In this document: positions 32,708-43,748 of the stretch, piece after piece | How positions within the stretch are numbered: position 1 is the first letter of the stretch | How the letters are laid out: the number at the start of each line of letters is the position of its first letter | Assembly: GCF_021155765.1 (NCBI RefSeq) | Contig: NC_060114.1 | Coordinates: 1,736,001 to 1,800,000, forward strand | DNA from: Diprion similis | Lineage: Eukaryota > Arthropoda > Insecta > Hymenoptera > Diprionidae | Direction: 5' to 3' | DNA length: 64,000 nt | Program-made: the position numbers and the translations under genes | Notes under the pieces: model-generated | Told to the model about the DNA's origin: nothing | The model's database searches: none | The model's input: only the letters and a program-made list of their open reading frames with translations

Positions 32708-33526
32708 ATGTCTGACGTGAGCAAAAAACTGAGTGGGTTCCAAAAAAGGAAAAGAAATGAGGAAAAATTGCAGAAGGAAAAAGAGCTTCAGAATGTTCCC
32801 AAGTTGGACTCATTCTTCGCCTCTTCAAAACCTAGTACTAGTGCATCAGCTTCTAGCGATTGGAGTGACGACCACCAAACAACAAGTGTGTCTGACGAGC
32901 TACCTTAAATTCCGAAAAACTTAATTTTTGAAGATCTCGAAGCAGTCATCGGAGAAGATTCTGGTGAACATTCTGAATCGTACGCCGACACACGTATTAC
33001 TGCCCCATCAATTCCATCTGTTAGTGATGATCCTGCCGAGTGGATCCTGAACGATACAACGCTCGAATACTTAGTTCAGGATGGCGTGAAACAAAACATG
33101 GATGCCGACTTATCTTCTTCAAAGCACCGGTATACAGATATAACCAGGTATCTATCAGTTTCACTCTTCAGCCAAATATTGCCCAATGGTGAAAAACAAC
33201 CTCGGCCCTGGCTAGTATTTTCGAAAAGCAAGGGTACTGTATTTTGTGCACCCTGTAAGATGTTTGGGAAATCAGGGTCACTAGCTAATGATAAAGGATA
33301 CAACGACTGGAAAAATGCAGGCCAAAGAATGAAGGAACCTGAAAACTCAGATGATCACAGGTCAGCATGTGCAACGCTGTTAGCGAGGAAGGACACTGCC
33401 GGTAGAGTTGACAAAAGTCTTGTTCTCCAAACGGAAGAAGAGATAAAATACTGGCATGAGGTTTTGTATAAAAATAGTGTTGTTATCATTCTGAAACTCA
33501 ACATACTTATTTGTGTTGAATCGTAG
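32708..33526 (+). pseudogene. ZMYM1-like hAT protein, N-terminal part only
   Basis: The ATG at 32708 gives MSDVSKKLSGFQKRKRNEEK, a Lys/Glu-rich start, then a TAA at 32906-32908. A shifted frame continues with an acidic linker and the TTF-type finger region: RPWLVFSKSKGTVFCAPCKM, GYNDWKNAGQRMKEPENSDDH and ETEEEIKYWHEVL-like sequence, to a TAG at 33526. The DDE core and dimerisation domain are absent. The family is that of the 5743 and 16514 genes, but the sequence is clearly different from both, so three ZMYM1-like families are present. Confidence 0.7.
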
Positions 33527-34761
33527 AATGTAATTATGAATGTATAAGCAAAACCAACTTTACTCGAATTGAGTTGTTGTTGTACGCAGGGGTTCAAATA
33601 TATGCACTGTGTCATTGATAATGAATGTAAATTGCTTAACCTGCTTAAATTGCTATCAGTGGCATCTTTGATGAATTTTAGATTCAACTCTTCTTTATAG
33701 GTGTTACAAAAATAGCGTGTGTTACTGAAGTTACAATGAACGCACAAGCGAATACGCTTCATTTGACTCGTACGATACATCAATTGTTTTGGCTCATTCT
33801 GCGTTCACCCGGGTATTCGTGGCATTACAGCACATGCCTTCGTTTCTTTCCGAAAACTTCACACTTAAATTTGTGTGAACTGGTGTGAACACAGCACTCA
33901 CCTTCACACAGCTTCACACTCGCTAAGAATCATCCAGTTTTCGTATATATATCCAATACAATATACAATTTTTTTTTTTTCCGAGGAGTGATAATACCAA
34001 GAACTTTTGTTTGAAACTTTTTACACAATCTATAGGACAAAAAGGTGCGGCGAAAATACTCGTCTTTTTCTTTCGACTATTTAAAGAATTCCTAATGTAT
34101 TCATCACATAATCGCTCGGAAATCTCGATTTTGTATTTGACTCACATTCGGTAGATCCTTCATTCGACACGAATATAGCTCCTACTGCGCTTTTTCATCG
34201 TGATAATTTTTATTCTCTCGAGGCACATGTTCAAACTGAACCTGACCTAAATAACTTAACCTAAGCTAACTAACTAACTTCAGGTAGAACACGTAATTGT
34301 TTAGCTAGCCTCTTTCCAATCAGCTTAGGATATGTATTTTGTTTTATTCTCCACTCTTTGCTTTGATGTGTTACAGCTCCGTTCTGTAGTTGAAATCTGC
34401 AACGTGAAATAAGAGTGGTTCAGTTCTTCGAACTTGTTTATAAGGTGCGCTGTGTTAGTATGCAGATAAAGTGATTATCTAACGACAGAATGATCCGTCG
34501 TCTGCTATAGTTTGGTGCGCCTGCACTCACAATTTTAGATGACAAATCGCCTCGATGTATTTAATCTCAAACGGGAAGTACCAGCGATGTAAGTCTCATT
34601 CGAAAGTATTCACGCGTCTCTGAGATACAACGCCATGCTTATACACGATAAGATAGGAAAGTGGTTGGGCCGCGTAAATAATTCTCAACTTGCTCTCGCC
34701 TTGAAGCTAACTTGGCAACGATTGGCTGCGTGAATCTTGATATCAGTGCGCAAAATCGCGC
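33527..34761. other. Non-coding, nothing recognised
   Basis: About 1.2 kb without a supported frame. It includes a short patch of CTTCACAC words near 33860-33920. Confidence 0.4.
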
Positions 34762-35377
34762 CACTGAGCGGATCCACGTCACTTCACTCAAAAAAAAACC
34801 CGTCAAGTCACTGATCTTTGCGCCATTTGAAATATCCGTAGTACTATGTGAAAAAAAAAAAATTTTTTTAAGGATTTTGAAATTTTTAAAAAAATGGCGG
34901 AGTTAGAGCCATGTAAAGTTTGTATACCACTGTTGCACTGCTATGTTTGAAAATTCATATCTCCGAAAGTATACATCGGAGCGGACTGATCCTGCAATCA
35001 TTCTGTTGGTAAAAGAATGCACTTCGATAAAAAAAAATTTATTTGAAAACAAAAATTTCTTTCAATATTTTTTTACCGTTTTCTTTTTTGATTTCGCTGC
35101 CATTTCCGCGGGACTAACAACAATTCGTGGAGATAATTTTTTCGGATACCTGTATCCTTCCTCTTCAATCCTAAAAAAAAAACTCATGGAGAAGTTACCA
35201 GGGCCGGAGAAAAAAAATGAAACGTCTCGATCCACGTCAGCGCTACTCGCGCGAGCTCGCTGTGTTGCGTATATTACGATATAATGGAGTTAAATTTCAT
35301 TTGACGCTCTTCCACTTACCCGGGCTATCCATTCTACGGAAATAGTTATTGAACCACCTTAGCCCTTCAGTATCCGT
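34762..35377. repeat. Left arm of the long inverted repeat
   Basis: Matches the complement of 43749-44366 with scattered differences. Both arms keep an open frame with MFENSY(L/I)RKYTSERTDP, likely a by-product of the similarity. Confidence 0.85.
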
Positions 35378-35603
35378 CCACTGGTCATCCTTTCTCGGAG
35401 TTATACATATCTGTTCTGAGAATTCCAGTACGGTTATAGTTTGTTGAGCACACCTGTGCTGCAATTGGGTTTAATTCTATTTCACTCAGTTTGTGCTACG
35501 TGACTGATAGATTATCTTGCAATATGTTGGTAGCTCTGAAAAGGGCTGACATTCTCAGCGATAATTCGCAGGATAACGCTTAGTAGCCAACCTCTATTTG
35601 AAA

Positions 35604-35971
35604 TTAATTCATAATTTTCGTCGAATCAAATTTTTCTGATGCGGAAAATAATTTTGTTTTGATGAGTTTATGAGATACTGGAATGACCGCATGTAATTTT
35701 AAAGTGCCACGAACTGTCAAGGCTTTATCGAATCGATTTTGTAAAATAGATTCTTTCGCTTGATGTTCTGCAGACGTACAGTACGCAAAAGATATGCTCC
35801 GAAAATAAGAACCTGCCCAATTATACAGATCCAGCGGTGTTTGGATCGGAATTGCCAATCAGTTGTAAACTCGTACCTGAAGCTAATCTCTTATCAGTTC
35901 CACCAACACCATCACACGGCCCTTTTCCATGTGATGTAGCAAAAAAATGCCATTCGGCTTCGCATTGAAAG
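35604..35971 (-). pseudogene. Unassigned DDE-like transposase, C-terminal part
   Basis: Reads downstream from the insertion point as CEAEWHFFATSHGKGPCDG, then GVGGTDKRLASG, a 1-bp shift near 35870, PIQTPLDLYNWAGSYF and a tail GTLKLHAVIPVSHKLIKTK. With the 5' part at 43272-43625 it forms one gene: deleting copy 4 and one 4-bp TSD restores the reading frame exactly (EDF then QCEAEW). From memory, similar proteins with DFAENY, SDGAASQYKN and ATSHGKG motifs are multi-copy in insect genomes and lack a clear name. Confidence 0.65.
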
Positions 35972-36378
35972 TGTTACGTCCCGACGTACCGCCTCGGCGA
36001 ACCTTTTTCAAAATTAAAACATAACCAAAGAATTGCTTCATCTTACTCAACAGCCACAGTGCTTGAGAGTTTCGTTTCGATGATTATAACGCAAAATATC
36101 ATATTGCTTCAACCGACGAGTTCCACCCCTCCTAGAGAAATTCACGTACAGGCCCGCGTATTAGGTTTAACTTAGTGCCATATTTAACATTACCGAGAAC
36201 GCAAAGCGTGAAGTGGTGAGATAAACCCCAGCGAGGCTCAACACAAAAGTATCTCTTCTTTTTAAGTCAAAATCATCATCAACAATTAGGCCAAACCATG
36301 CATACAATATGTACCAAATTAAAATAGGTTGTTCATTAAGATGTATGGATGAATGTGTGAGAATTACACCTCAATATC

Positions 36379-36580
36379 TGTTGAGTTGGACAATCTAACT
36401 TATCATATTAAGTAGACACTAAGATGGGTGTCAGTTCTTTCTCTATCATATTTGTGTAATCTATGTTCTTCTTCCTATATACAAAAAAAACTTGTACGCT
36501 CAAAAGAACTGGCCTCGTGCTGTTATAATAAAACGTTACAAATCAACAACATACTCTTTCCTTGACAACGGACCTCAACA
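36379..36580 (+). repeat. Copia 5' LTR
   Basis: 202 bp; TGT...ACA; carries AATAAAAC near 36527. Confidence 0.95.
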
Positions 36581-36913
36581 GGTTATGGGCCCAGGAGTGC
36601 AAACAACGTCTAGAGGTAAAGAGGAACAAATAAATAAATAACGAGCAACAACGGAAAAAGAAAACACGCCAAGAACACGTGAGACAGACCGGAAAGATGG
36701 CGGAAAAATATACAACGGAAAAGTCCAAATCAACAACATACTCTTTCCTTGACAACGGACCTCAACAGGTTATGGGCCCAGGAGTGCAAACAACGTCTAG
36801 AGGTAAAGAGGAACAAATAAATAAATAACGAGCAACAACGGAAAAAGAAAACACGCCAAGAACACGTGAGACAGACCGGAAAGATGGCGGAAAAATATAC
36901 AACGGAAAAGTTT
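36540..36913 (+). repeat. 187-bp tandem duplication of LTR end, PBS and leader
   Basis: The segment from AATCAACAACATACTC at 36541 to the first codons of gag (GGAAAAG near 36722) is repeated directly from 36728. Both copies hold the last 40 bp of the LTR, the tRNA-Met site (36581 and 36768) and an ATG. The upstream ATG (36697) opens only a short frame; the downstream one (36884) starts gag-pol. Confidence 0.9.
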
Positions 36914-39900
36914 GGAATACATCAGTTCGATGGAAATGGATACGATCACTGGAAATTCAGGATGGAAATCATCCTTGACCAACAGGAAGTCAAACAATGT
37001 ATTGAAGAGGAATGTGAGGCTCCAGACGAAGCCTTTCTAAAACTCGATAAGAAATGTAAGTCGCTGATCATACAATGCATCTCGAACTCGCAACTCCAAC
37101 ATGTGAAAGAAAAGAAAACGGCGTTTCAAATGTGGCGAGCGCTGGAAGCAGTCTTTCAACGAAAAGGAATTGCAAGCCAACTCTACCTACGAAGAAAACT
37201 GCTCACGATGAAATTGAAAGAGGATGAATCTTTCGAAAAACACTTCATTAACTTCGATGAAACCGTAAGAGAACTCAAATCTGTAGGAGCAAAAATTGAA
37301 GAAGTCGACATCGTATGTCATCTTCTGCTCACCCTTCCAAAATCTTACGATGCAATCGTCACTGCACTCGAGACACTGGATCCCGAGAAGCTAACTCTAG
37401 AGTTTGTAAAAGGAAAACTTCTGGACCAAGAAATGAAGAAGAAAAATCAATCTGAAGAGACAAATTCAACTGACTCATCTGCAGCCTTCTTCAGTAATCA
37501 AAAATGGGGCTATCAGAAGAAATCATACGTTAAAACGAACGACGACAAATCAAACTCAAATCAATGGCGATCTCCTGCCTACAGATGTCACAACTGCGGA
37601 AAGTTTGGGCATCACAGAAGGGAATGCAAATTCCGAAAACAAGCAAACCACACGGACCTGGTAAATTCTGACTCCTCCAATGATGACGACGATGAAGAAT
37701 ACGTGGCGTTCCTGACTCAAGCCTCGACTACAACGCCAACTGGCCGTGGTATGAAATGGTACATCGATTCAGCAGCTACGGACCATATGGTCAACGATCT
37801 ACAATATCTATCAGACGTGCGAGAGTTGGAAAAGCCTATAAAGGTCTGTGTAGCGAAATCCAAAGAATATCTAAGTACAAATAAGATAGGAAATATTAAA
37901 GTAAGACTAAATGTAGATAAGAAATTCCAAAGTGCAGATATCAAAGATGTCTTATATATTAAAGATTTGAGACATAACCTACTTTCAGTTCAGCGTTTAG
38001 CACAAGTAGGTTTAAAAATTATCTTTGAAAACGATAAAGCAATAATTAAAAGGGGTTCTAAGCAAATAGCGTACGGAAAAAGAGTGAATAATCTATACGA
38101 AATAGAATTTGAAATATTGAAGGAAGTAGAAGCTAACATTTGCGAAAGTACAGAACTTGCTGAAGTATGGCATAAACGATTAGGTCATATTGGTCAAAAA
38201 TATCTTAAACAATTATCCAAGAATAACATGGTCAAAGGATTAGATATTACAGAAGTTGACATCAAATCATGTGAAATATGTACACAGTGCAAGATAACAA
38301 AATTACCTTTCAACAAAAGTACAACTTATCAAACAAAAAGGGCATTAGAACTTGTACACACTGATGTCTGTGGTCCGATAAATCCAACAACCTACGACAA
38401 ACAAAGATACTTTTTAACCTTTATAGATAATTATACACATTTCACTATCGTCTATCTGTTAAGACATAAAAGTGAAGTTTTCGAATGTTTTAGGAACTTT
38501 GAAGCTATGGTAACTGCCCAATTTGATACCAGTTTGTCAGCTCTATGCTGTGATAACGGTGGGGAATATATATCAAATGAGTTCCAAAGTTTTTGCAAAG
38601 CCAAGGGAATTCAGGTGCGGTATACTATTCCTTACACACCTGAGTTGAACGGAGTAGCCGAAAGGCTAAACCGAACTTTAGTTGAAAAAGCCAGAGCGAT
38701 GATAGCAGAATCAAATTTAAAAAAGGAAATGTGGGGAGAAGCCATACTCTGTGCGACGTACCTGCTGAATAGAAGTCCTACGTCAGCGCTTCAAGCAAAT
38801 GTAACTCCAGCTGAAATGTTCTATGGGAGAAAACCAAATATTAAGAATTTAAGAATATTTGGATGCGTGGCGTACCGTCACATACCGAAGGAAAAGATAA
38901 AAGGAAAGTTTGACCCTAAAGGTGAACTAAATCTGATGATTGGATATACTCACAATGGATATCGACTGTGGAATCCAATCAGCAAAAAGGTCACAACAGC
39001 AAGAGATGTCCTATTTCATGAAGAAAAGACAATTACAAACCTACGCAAAGAAAAAAAAACAAAATCCACTATTGAAATAGAATGTACAAGAGAAGAACGA
39101 AAAGCCAACGAAGATGAACCTGAAAGAAATGAATTGAATAGAAACGAAGATGAACCTGAAAGAAATGAACTGAACAGAAACGAAGATGAACCTGATAGAA
39201 ATGAATTGAACAGAAACGAAGAGATACCTCCACGACAAAGTCATCGAGAAAGGCGAATACCTTCACACTTAGCGGACTACGAACTGGATCATCAAGCATA
39301 CAGCGTTGAATCATTCATCGACGACGTACCAAGAAGTATCGAAGAAGCAAAGACCAAACCAGACTACAGATATTGGAAAAACGCAATCGACAAAGAAATA
39401 GATGCCTTAGAACGCAACAAAACATGGACTCTAGTAAAAAAGGATGAAAACATGAGACTCATCGATAGCAAATGGGTATTCAGAGTTAAAAGAGATAAAA
39501 ATGGAGAGATATTAAAGTATAAAGCGAGATTGGTAGCACGCGGATTCATGCAAAGAGAAGGTTTCGATTATGAAGAAACCTATGCACCAGTTGCTCGACT
39601 TACAACGATTAGAATATTGCTCGCAATAATAAATAATAAAAATTTGCAAGTCCATCAGATGGACGTCAAATCAGCCTTTCTACACGGAACTATCAAAGAA
39701 AACATCTATATGAAACAACCAGAAGGACTCAAAGAAGAACATCCTAACCTAGTATGCAAGCTAAATAAAGCTTTGTATGGACTCAAGCAGGCACCGTTCT
39801 GCTGGAACAAAACATTCAATGAATTAATCAACAGTCAAGAGTTCAAGCAATCGGAACATGATCCTTGTCTTTATACGAGGTTCGCTGGAGAGAAAATCAT

Positions 39901-40855
39901 GTATCTAATTATTTATGTTGATGACATGATTCTAGCCGGCAATGACGAAAAAGAAATAAACGAAATAAAAAACTTTTTGAAAGGCAAATTTGAAATGCAA
40001 GACATGGGAGATTTAAAGAACTTTCTTGGCATAAATATAAGGAGAAATGAAGACGGAATTTACCTGAATCAAAAACATTATCTACAAGCATTACTCAACC
40101 GATTTGAAATGACAGACTGCAAGGAATCAAAAACACCAATGGACCCAATGACAAATGCATCTGAAATCAATGCACCATTAATAGAAACGAAACCAGTACG
40201 TGAACTGATAGGTTGCTTGATGTACGTCATGTTAGCTACACGCCCAGATCTCAGCGCATCAGTAAACATATGTAGTCGCCGGCAAAATAAGCCTACAGAA
40301 GAACTCTGGAAAAACCTAAAGAGGATCTTAAGATACTTAAAAGGAACACTCAACTATGAACTGTTCTTTGACAAAACAAATCAAATTAGACTTGTAGGGT
40401 ATGCAGACTCTGACTGGGCTGGAGACACAAGTGACAGGAAATCTACCTCAGGATACTTATTTAAAGTTTTTGGTGGAACAGTCTGCTGGAGTACGAGAAA
40501 GCAAGCAACAGTAGCGACATCCTCAACCGAGGCAGAATATGTAGCACTTGCCGAAGCAGCAAGAGAAGGAATTTGGTTATCAAACGTACTTGAGGACCTT
40601 GGCTATGCAAAAACAATTATTACTATTCACGAAGACAACCAGTCATGCATTAAATTAACAAAGAAATGGGAACACAAAAGACTGAAACATATTGATGTAA
40701 AGTTTAATTTTATACGTAATCTAGTAAATGACAATCTGCTTTTGATTGAGTATATCAGTACCAAAGAACAGGTCGCTGACATTCTAACTAAAAATATTAC
40801 AGGTGAACAGTTTGTCAGAAATAGATTTAACCTAGGATTAAGAGAAATAAAGTAA
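36884..40855 (+). CDS. Copia gag-pol polyprotein, 1323 aa, intact
   Basis: The chosen start MAEKYTTEKFGIHQFDGNGY (36884) matches copia gag openings; an in-frame non-ATG extension begins 18 bp earlier. Order: gag with a UBN2-type domain (about 1-200), CCHC knuckle CHNCGKFGHHRREC (about 234), protease WYIDSAATDHMV (about 292; the usual DSGA is DSAA), pre-integrase WHKRLGHIG (about 429), integrase with HTDVCGP, CDNGGEY and NGVAERLNRT as D-D-E (about 490-590), a linker with three NRNEDEPERNEL repeats (about 745-785), RT with KARLVARGF and YVDDMILAG (about 860-1015), RNase H YADSDWAGDTSDRKSTSG and SSTEAEY (about 1172-1215). The protein makes particles, copies the RNA and integrates the cDNA. There is no stop or shift, so it may be active unless the protease change matters. 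Confidence 0.95.
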   Translation: MAEKYTTEKFGIHQFDGNGYDHWKFRMEIILDQQEVKQCIEEECEAPDEAFLKLDKKCKSLIIQCISNSQLQHVKEKKTAFQMWRALEAVFQRKGIASQLYLRRKLLTMKLKEDESFEKHFINFDETVRELKSVGAKIEEVDIVCHLLLTLPKSYDAIVTALETLDPEKLTLEFVKGKLLDQEMKKKNQSEETNSTDSSAAFFSNQKWGYQKKSYVKTNDDKSNSNQWRSPAYRCHNCGKFGHHRRECKFRKQANHTDLVNSDSSNDDDDEEYVAFLTQASTTTPTGRGMKWYIDSAATDHMVNDLQYLSDVRELEKPIKVCVAKSKEYLSTNKIGNIKVRLNVDKKFQSADIKDVLYIKDLRHNLLSVQRLAQVGLKIIFENDKAIIKRGSKQIAYGKRVNNLYEIEFEILKEVEANICESTELAEVWHKRLGHIGQKYLKQLSKNNMVKGLDITEVDIKSCEICTQCKITKLPFNKSTTYQTKRALELVHTDVCGPINPTTYDKQRYFLTFIDNYTHFTIVYLLRHKSEVFECFRNFEAMVTAQFDTSLSALCCDNGGEYISNEFQSFCKAKGIQVRYTIPYTPELNGVAERLNRTLVEKARAMIAESNLKKEMWGEAILCATYLLNRSPTSALQANVTPAEMFYGRKPNIKNLRIFGCVAYRHIPKEKIKGKFDPKGELNLMIGYTHNGYRLWNPISKKVTTARDVLFHEEKTITNLRKEKKTKSTIEIECTREERKANEDEPERNELNRNEDEPERNELNRNEDEPDRNELNRNEEIPPRQSHRERRIPSHLADYELDHQAYSVESFIDDVPRSIEEAKTKPDYRYWKNAIDKEIDALERNKTWTLVKKDENMRLIDSKWVFRVKRDKNGEILKYKARLVARGFMQREGFDYEETYAPVARLTTIRILLAIINNKNLQVHQMDVKSAFLHGTIKENIYMKQPEGLKEEHPNLVCKLNKALYGLKQAPFCWNKTFNELINSQEFKQSEHDPCLYTRFAGEKIMYLIIYVDDMILAGNDEKEINEIKNFLKGKFEMQDMGDLKNFLGINIRRNEDGIYLNQKHYLQALLNRFEMTDCKESKTPMDPMTNASEINAPLIETKPVRELIGCLMYVMLATRPDLSASVNICSRRQNKPTEELWKNLKRILRYLKGTLNYELFFDKTNQIRLVGYADSDWAGDTSDRKSTSGYLFKVFGGTVCWSTRKQATVATSSTEAEYVALAEAAREGIWLSNVLEDLGYAKTIITIHEDNQSCIKLTKKWEHKRLKHIDVKFNFIRNLVNDNLLLIEYISTKEQVADILTKNITGEQFVRNRFNLGLREIK

Positions 40856-40892
40856 CCCTTGTCAAAATGAATAAGTATCGATTGAGGCGGGA

Positions 40893-41094
40893 TGTTGAGT
40901 TGGACAATCTAACTTATCATATTAAGTAGACACTATGATGGGTGTCAGTTCTTTATCTATCATATTTGTGTAATCTATGTTCTTCTTTTCTATATACAAA
41001 AAAACTTGTTCGCTCAAAAGAACTGGCCTCGTGCTGTTATAATAAAACGTTACAAATCAACAACATACTCTTTCCTTGACAACGGACCTCAACA
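40893..41094 (+). repeat. Copia 3' LTR
   Basis: Pairs with 36379-36580, about five differences. Confidence 0.95.
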
Positions 41095-41099
41095 ATATC

Positions 41100-43183
41100 T
41101 TTTGCTCGTATTACCGCTGTAACTTTGTTGCACCGAGGGCTCTTGGACCGTCAGGTCCAAGACGCCATGTCTTTCGTCTGTCAAGTCGAGAGGTGCGTGG
41201 ACGTCAACCCGTATCAGCCCTTCTGGTCGATAGTAGTGTTCGGAAAATCTTCATTGTGACCGGCCTAAAGTACCGTGCTAATTCGTTAAGCTCAAGCTTT
41301 CAATTTGTATTGTGAATTGCAAAGACTTACTGTCACCTTATTTCAAATTCTTTCTTGTTCTGTACTGACTCTCTTATCTTCGCGAATAGATATTTTCATG
41401 ATATTCGTTTCCTTAAATAAAAATCAAATCAAGTACTGCCCTGATTCTACCGGGTCAGGTAATTTTAAGTGATTAATAATAATAAGATATAAACATTCGA
41501 CTCCTTGTTTAATTATATTTCAACACTACATAACTAGTGTTATAAGGGTGTCAACCAATAGCTTCTTTCGCCAACTTAATCGATCCAAATTTAACGTACT
41601 GCTTGAGTGACTGTAATCCGAACCTACGATCATCAACCTCCAAGTCTGCTTTGGTGGCTGATCTCGAGCTCCAACATCCATACGTAATCCATCCATTCGT
41701 ACGACTCGAGGTGAGGCTCAGGTCCAGATTACTAAGACCCTGACCGACACGATCCGACGGAACTCAATCTCAACGCACGACTCTTCAAAAGCTAAGTCAA
41801 TTCGAACGTTTCACTCCAACATCAACCGAGTCTAGATAATCACCAATTTTATTAATTTATATTCCTATTCAAATTTTGCCTACTGGTAATTAACATTCTG
41901 TTTATTGGCCAGCATCTCTAGCCAAACCAAAAATCGTCTTTTTCAATAACTCATGTCTTGGTGGCAGGCTTCACTAGCCACTCCTTTAAACCACCACTGA
42001 TTGTTCACCAATACCTATATTATATAAATTCAATAATTAAATCAAACAATAGAATTGGTGCCTAGCTAGAAGTCAATATCGTTTACGTATTTCGAGAGGT
42101 ATTCTCTGGCTTTCAGCTCGGCTCCTATCACCTTGGTTAGTTAATTAGGAAGCATTTTTTGTCACCTGTGTTTTTCGCTTAAATCAAAAGTATAAGAATA
42201 AGTATATACGTTCAGTCTGATCGACGGAACCACACCCACAGGATCTATCTAAACAAGGTTATCGTTCGTGGATCCTCCTGAACACGCTGCAGAGTTACTC
42301 TCCTGACGATACCTTGATTATTAAATTTAGACATTGAAGATCCTAGATATCTTTGTCCTGTACGGTTATCGTTCGCGGATCCTCCTGGACACACCGCAGA
42401 GTTACTCTCCTGACGATACCATACACGATTAGGACTTTATTAATAGACAAACAAGTGTGTGTGTTTCCGAGATTAGGCGGAACATAATATATTTTGTAAT
42501 TTAATTTGAGAAAGCATAAATCTAAGGAGAAAGCTACAAACTTCTAAAACGACCAGTTAGACTTAATGCGAACTCATTATAGATCTTGCGGCCTTAGTTT
42601 ATCATTTCATGTTGTAACAACGAATTATATGTAACCTTTTTATAACTTCAACCATTATCATTTTCCAAATCGTTCGAAGAATATATTCTATATTTTACCA
42701 GTTAAATCAAATAACCCGTTTATTTTGAACAACAACCTTGTTGAGTATATAGATATAGTACACATTTATATGTACGGAGATTGGCAGCACTGTCTGCATA
42801 GCAACTGTACATGAGCGTGGTTGTATGTGAGAGAGAGAGAGAGAGAGCTCGTTCGAGAGCCAGCGAGAAACGACGAGAAGACAGACGCCATGTGGCTTGC
42901 AAGCGCGAAGCATCGAAGACGTGTAGTATATATTATATCTTTATATTATCATAGGCAATAAAGCCGACATTTATATACCTAATATAAAGTGTATTCTTCC
43001 CGTTATTATCCACGTCCTAATAAACCTTTCTCAATTTCAGGATTAAATTATCACTATTATAAATTAGCCTCAACCTATTTGAATCAATCTCACAGACCTG
43101 TATAGGACTATAGCAACACGATCCTACATATACCGGCGTGCCGAAAGGTAGGTCTTTCTTAGTTTTTAAGTTTTATTCAGTGC
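41100..43183. other. Copy 4, non-coding main part
   Basis: No gene. It has a 57-bp direct repeat (42257-42313 and 42364-42420), a GA microsatellite at 42831-42848, and polyadenylation-like AATAAA near 42957 and AATAAAC near 43019. Confidence 0.6.
42257..42420. repeat. Two direct copies of a 57-bp unit, 107 bp apart
   Basis: Both begin GGTTATCGTTCG and end CTCTCCTGACGATACC, with about five differences. Confidence 0.9.
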
Positions 43184-43271
43184 TGTTACGTGGGTGCATA
43201 ATCGATTATTATCCTTAATAGTCGTAAACTCTTATCGCTCTTCACACGTCCACCCTCCCACGTAACAAAAG

Positions 43272-43625
43272 TCTTCAGAGTGATGTCTTATGTTTATGAA
43301 AGTCTTTTTGTTCTTATAGTGGGAAGCTGCTCCATCGGAGAAATAAATTATTTTTTCTATAGGAATCGAATTTTCAAACTTCTCTCTCATAAAGTTGATT
43401 AACTTTTTTTGAAACAAATGAACCGCAACTGTATCATGTTTCAGATGCTCTGAAATCATCACAAAACTATAATGTCTCAACTGGTCGTCGGCGTAAATTT
43501 TATAGGAAACCACGATTGGATGAAAAGTCACCTGATTATTGGTCCAGTGAAACCCTTGCGTGGAATCTTGTACAAAAAATGCATAATTCTCAGCGAAATC
43601 GCATACTACTAAAAGTTCACCAACT
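43272..43625 (-). pseudogene. Unassigned DDE-like transposase, N-terminal/central exon
   Basis: An acceptor CTAAATCTGCAG precedes position 43625 on the minus strand. The frame then reads GELLVVCDFAENYAFF (candidate first Asp), STQGFHWTNNQVTFHPIVV, a middle part with SEHLKHDTVAVHLFQKKL, and IIYFSDGAASHYKNKKTF (candidate second Asp), up to the insertion point after HHSEDF. It continues at 35971. No stop occurs in this exon. Earlier exons were not found between 43625 and the right arm, so the N terminus may be lost. The D...D...E/H pattern suggests an RNase H-fold nuclease, but that is inference. Confidence 0.65.
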
Positions 43626-43748
43626 CTGCAGATTTAGAAAAACCGATTTTTTTTATCCGGATAACGATCACGGAATAATCGATACAATTCTCTCAGATTA
43701 TTCAACATCAGATGCTTCTGAACCGATATTTTTTCACCATTTCTTTCA

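Larger units (their letters stand above)
36379..41094 (+). mobile_element. Copia (Ty1-type) LTR retrotransposon, intact, 4716 bp
   Basis: LTRs of 202 bp (36379-36580 and 40893-41094) begin TGTTGAGTTGG and end GACCTCAACA. The 5-bp TSD ATATC flanks them (36374-36378 and 41095-41099). GGTTATGGGCCCAG follows the 5' LTR and fits priming by initiator tRNA-Met, typical of copia. A short purine tract (GAGGCGGGA) precedes the 3' LTR. The LTRs differ at only about five places by eye and the single ORF is open, so the insertion is recent. Confidence 0.97.
35972..43267 (+). mobile_element. Large non-coding LTR-like element, family copy 4 (nested)
   Basis: Runs from TGTTACGTCCCGACG at 35972 to CCCACGTAACA ending at 43267, with the 4-bp TSD AAAG at 35968-35971 and 43268-43271. 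Removing copia (36379-41094 plus 5 bp) leaves about 2.6 kb. It has no coding frame. AATAAAG near 42958 and ACCGGCGTGCCGAAAGG at about 43133, some 135 bp before the end, sit where copies 1-3 have AATAAA and CCTGGCGCCCAAC, but the motif is diverged here, so family membership rests on structure. Confidence 0.65.

Noticed and set aside
39041..39314. Phe/Arg-rich frames antisense to copia
   Set aside because: Shadows of the repeated NRNEDEPE units in the copia ORF.
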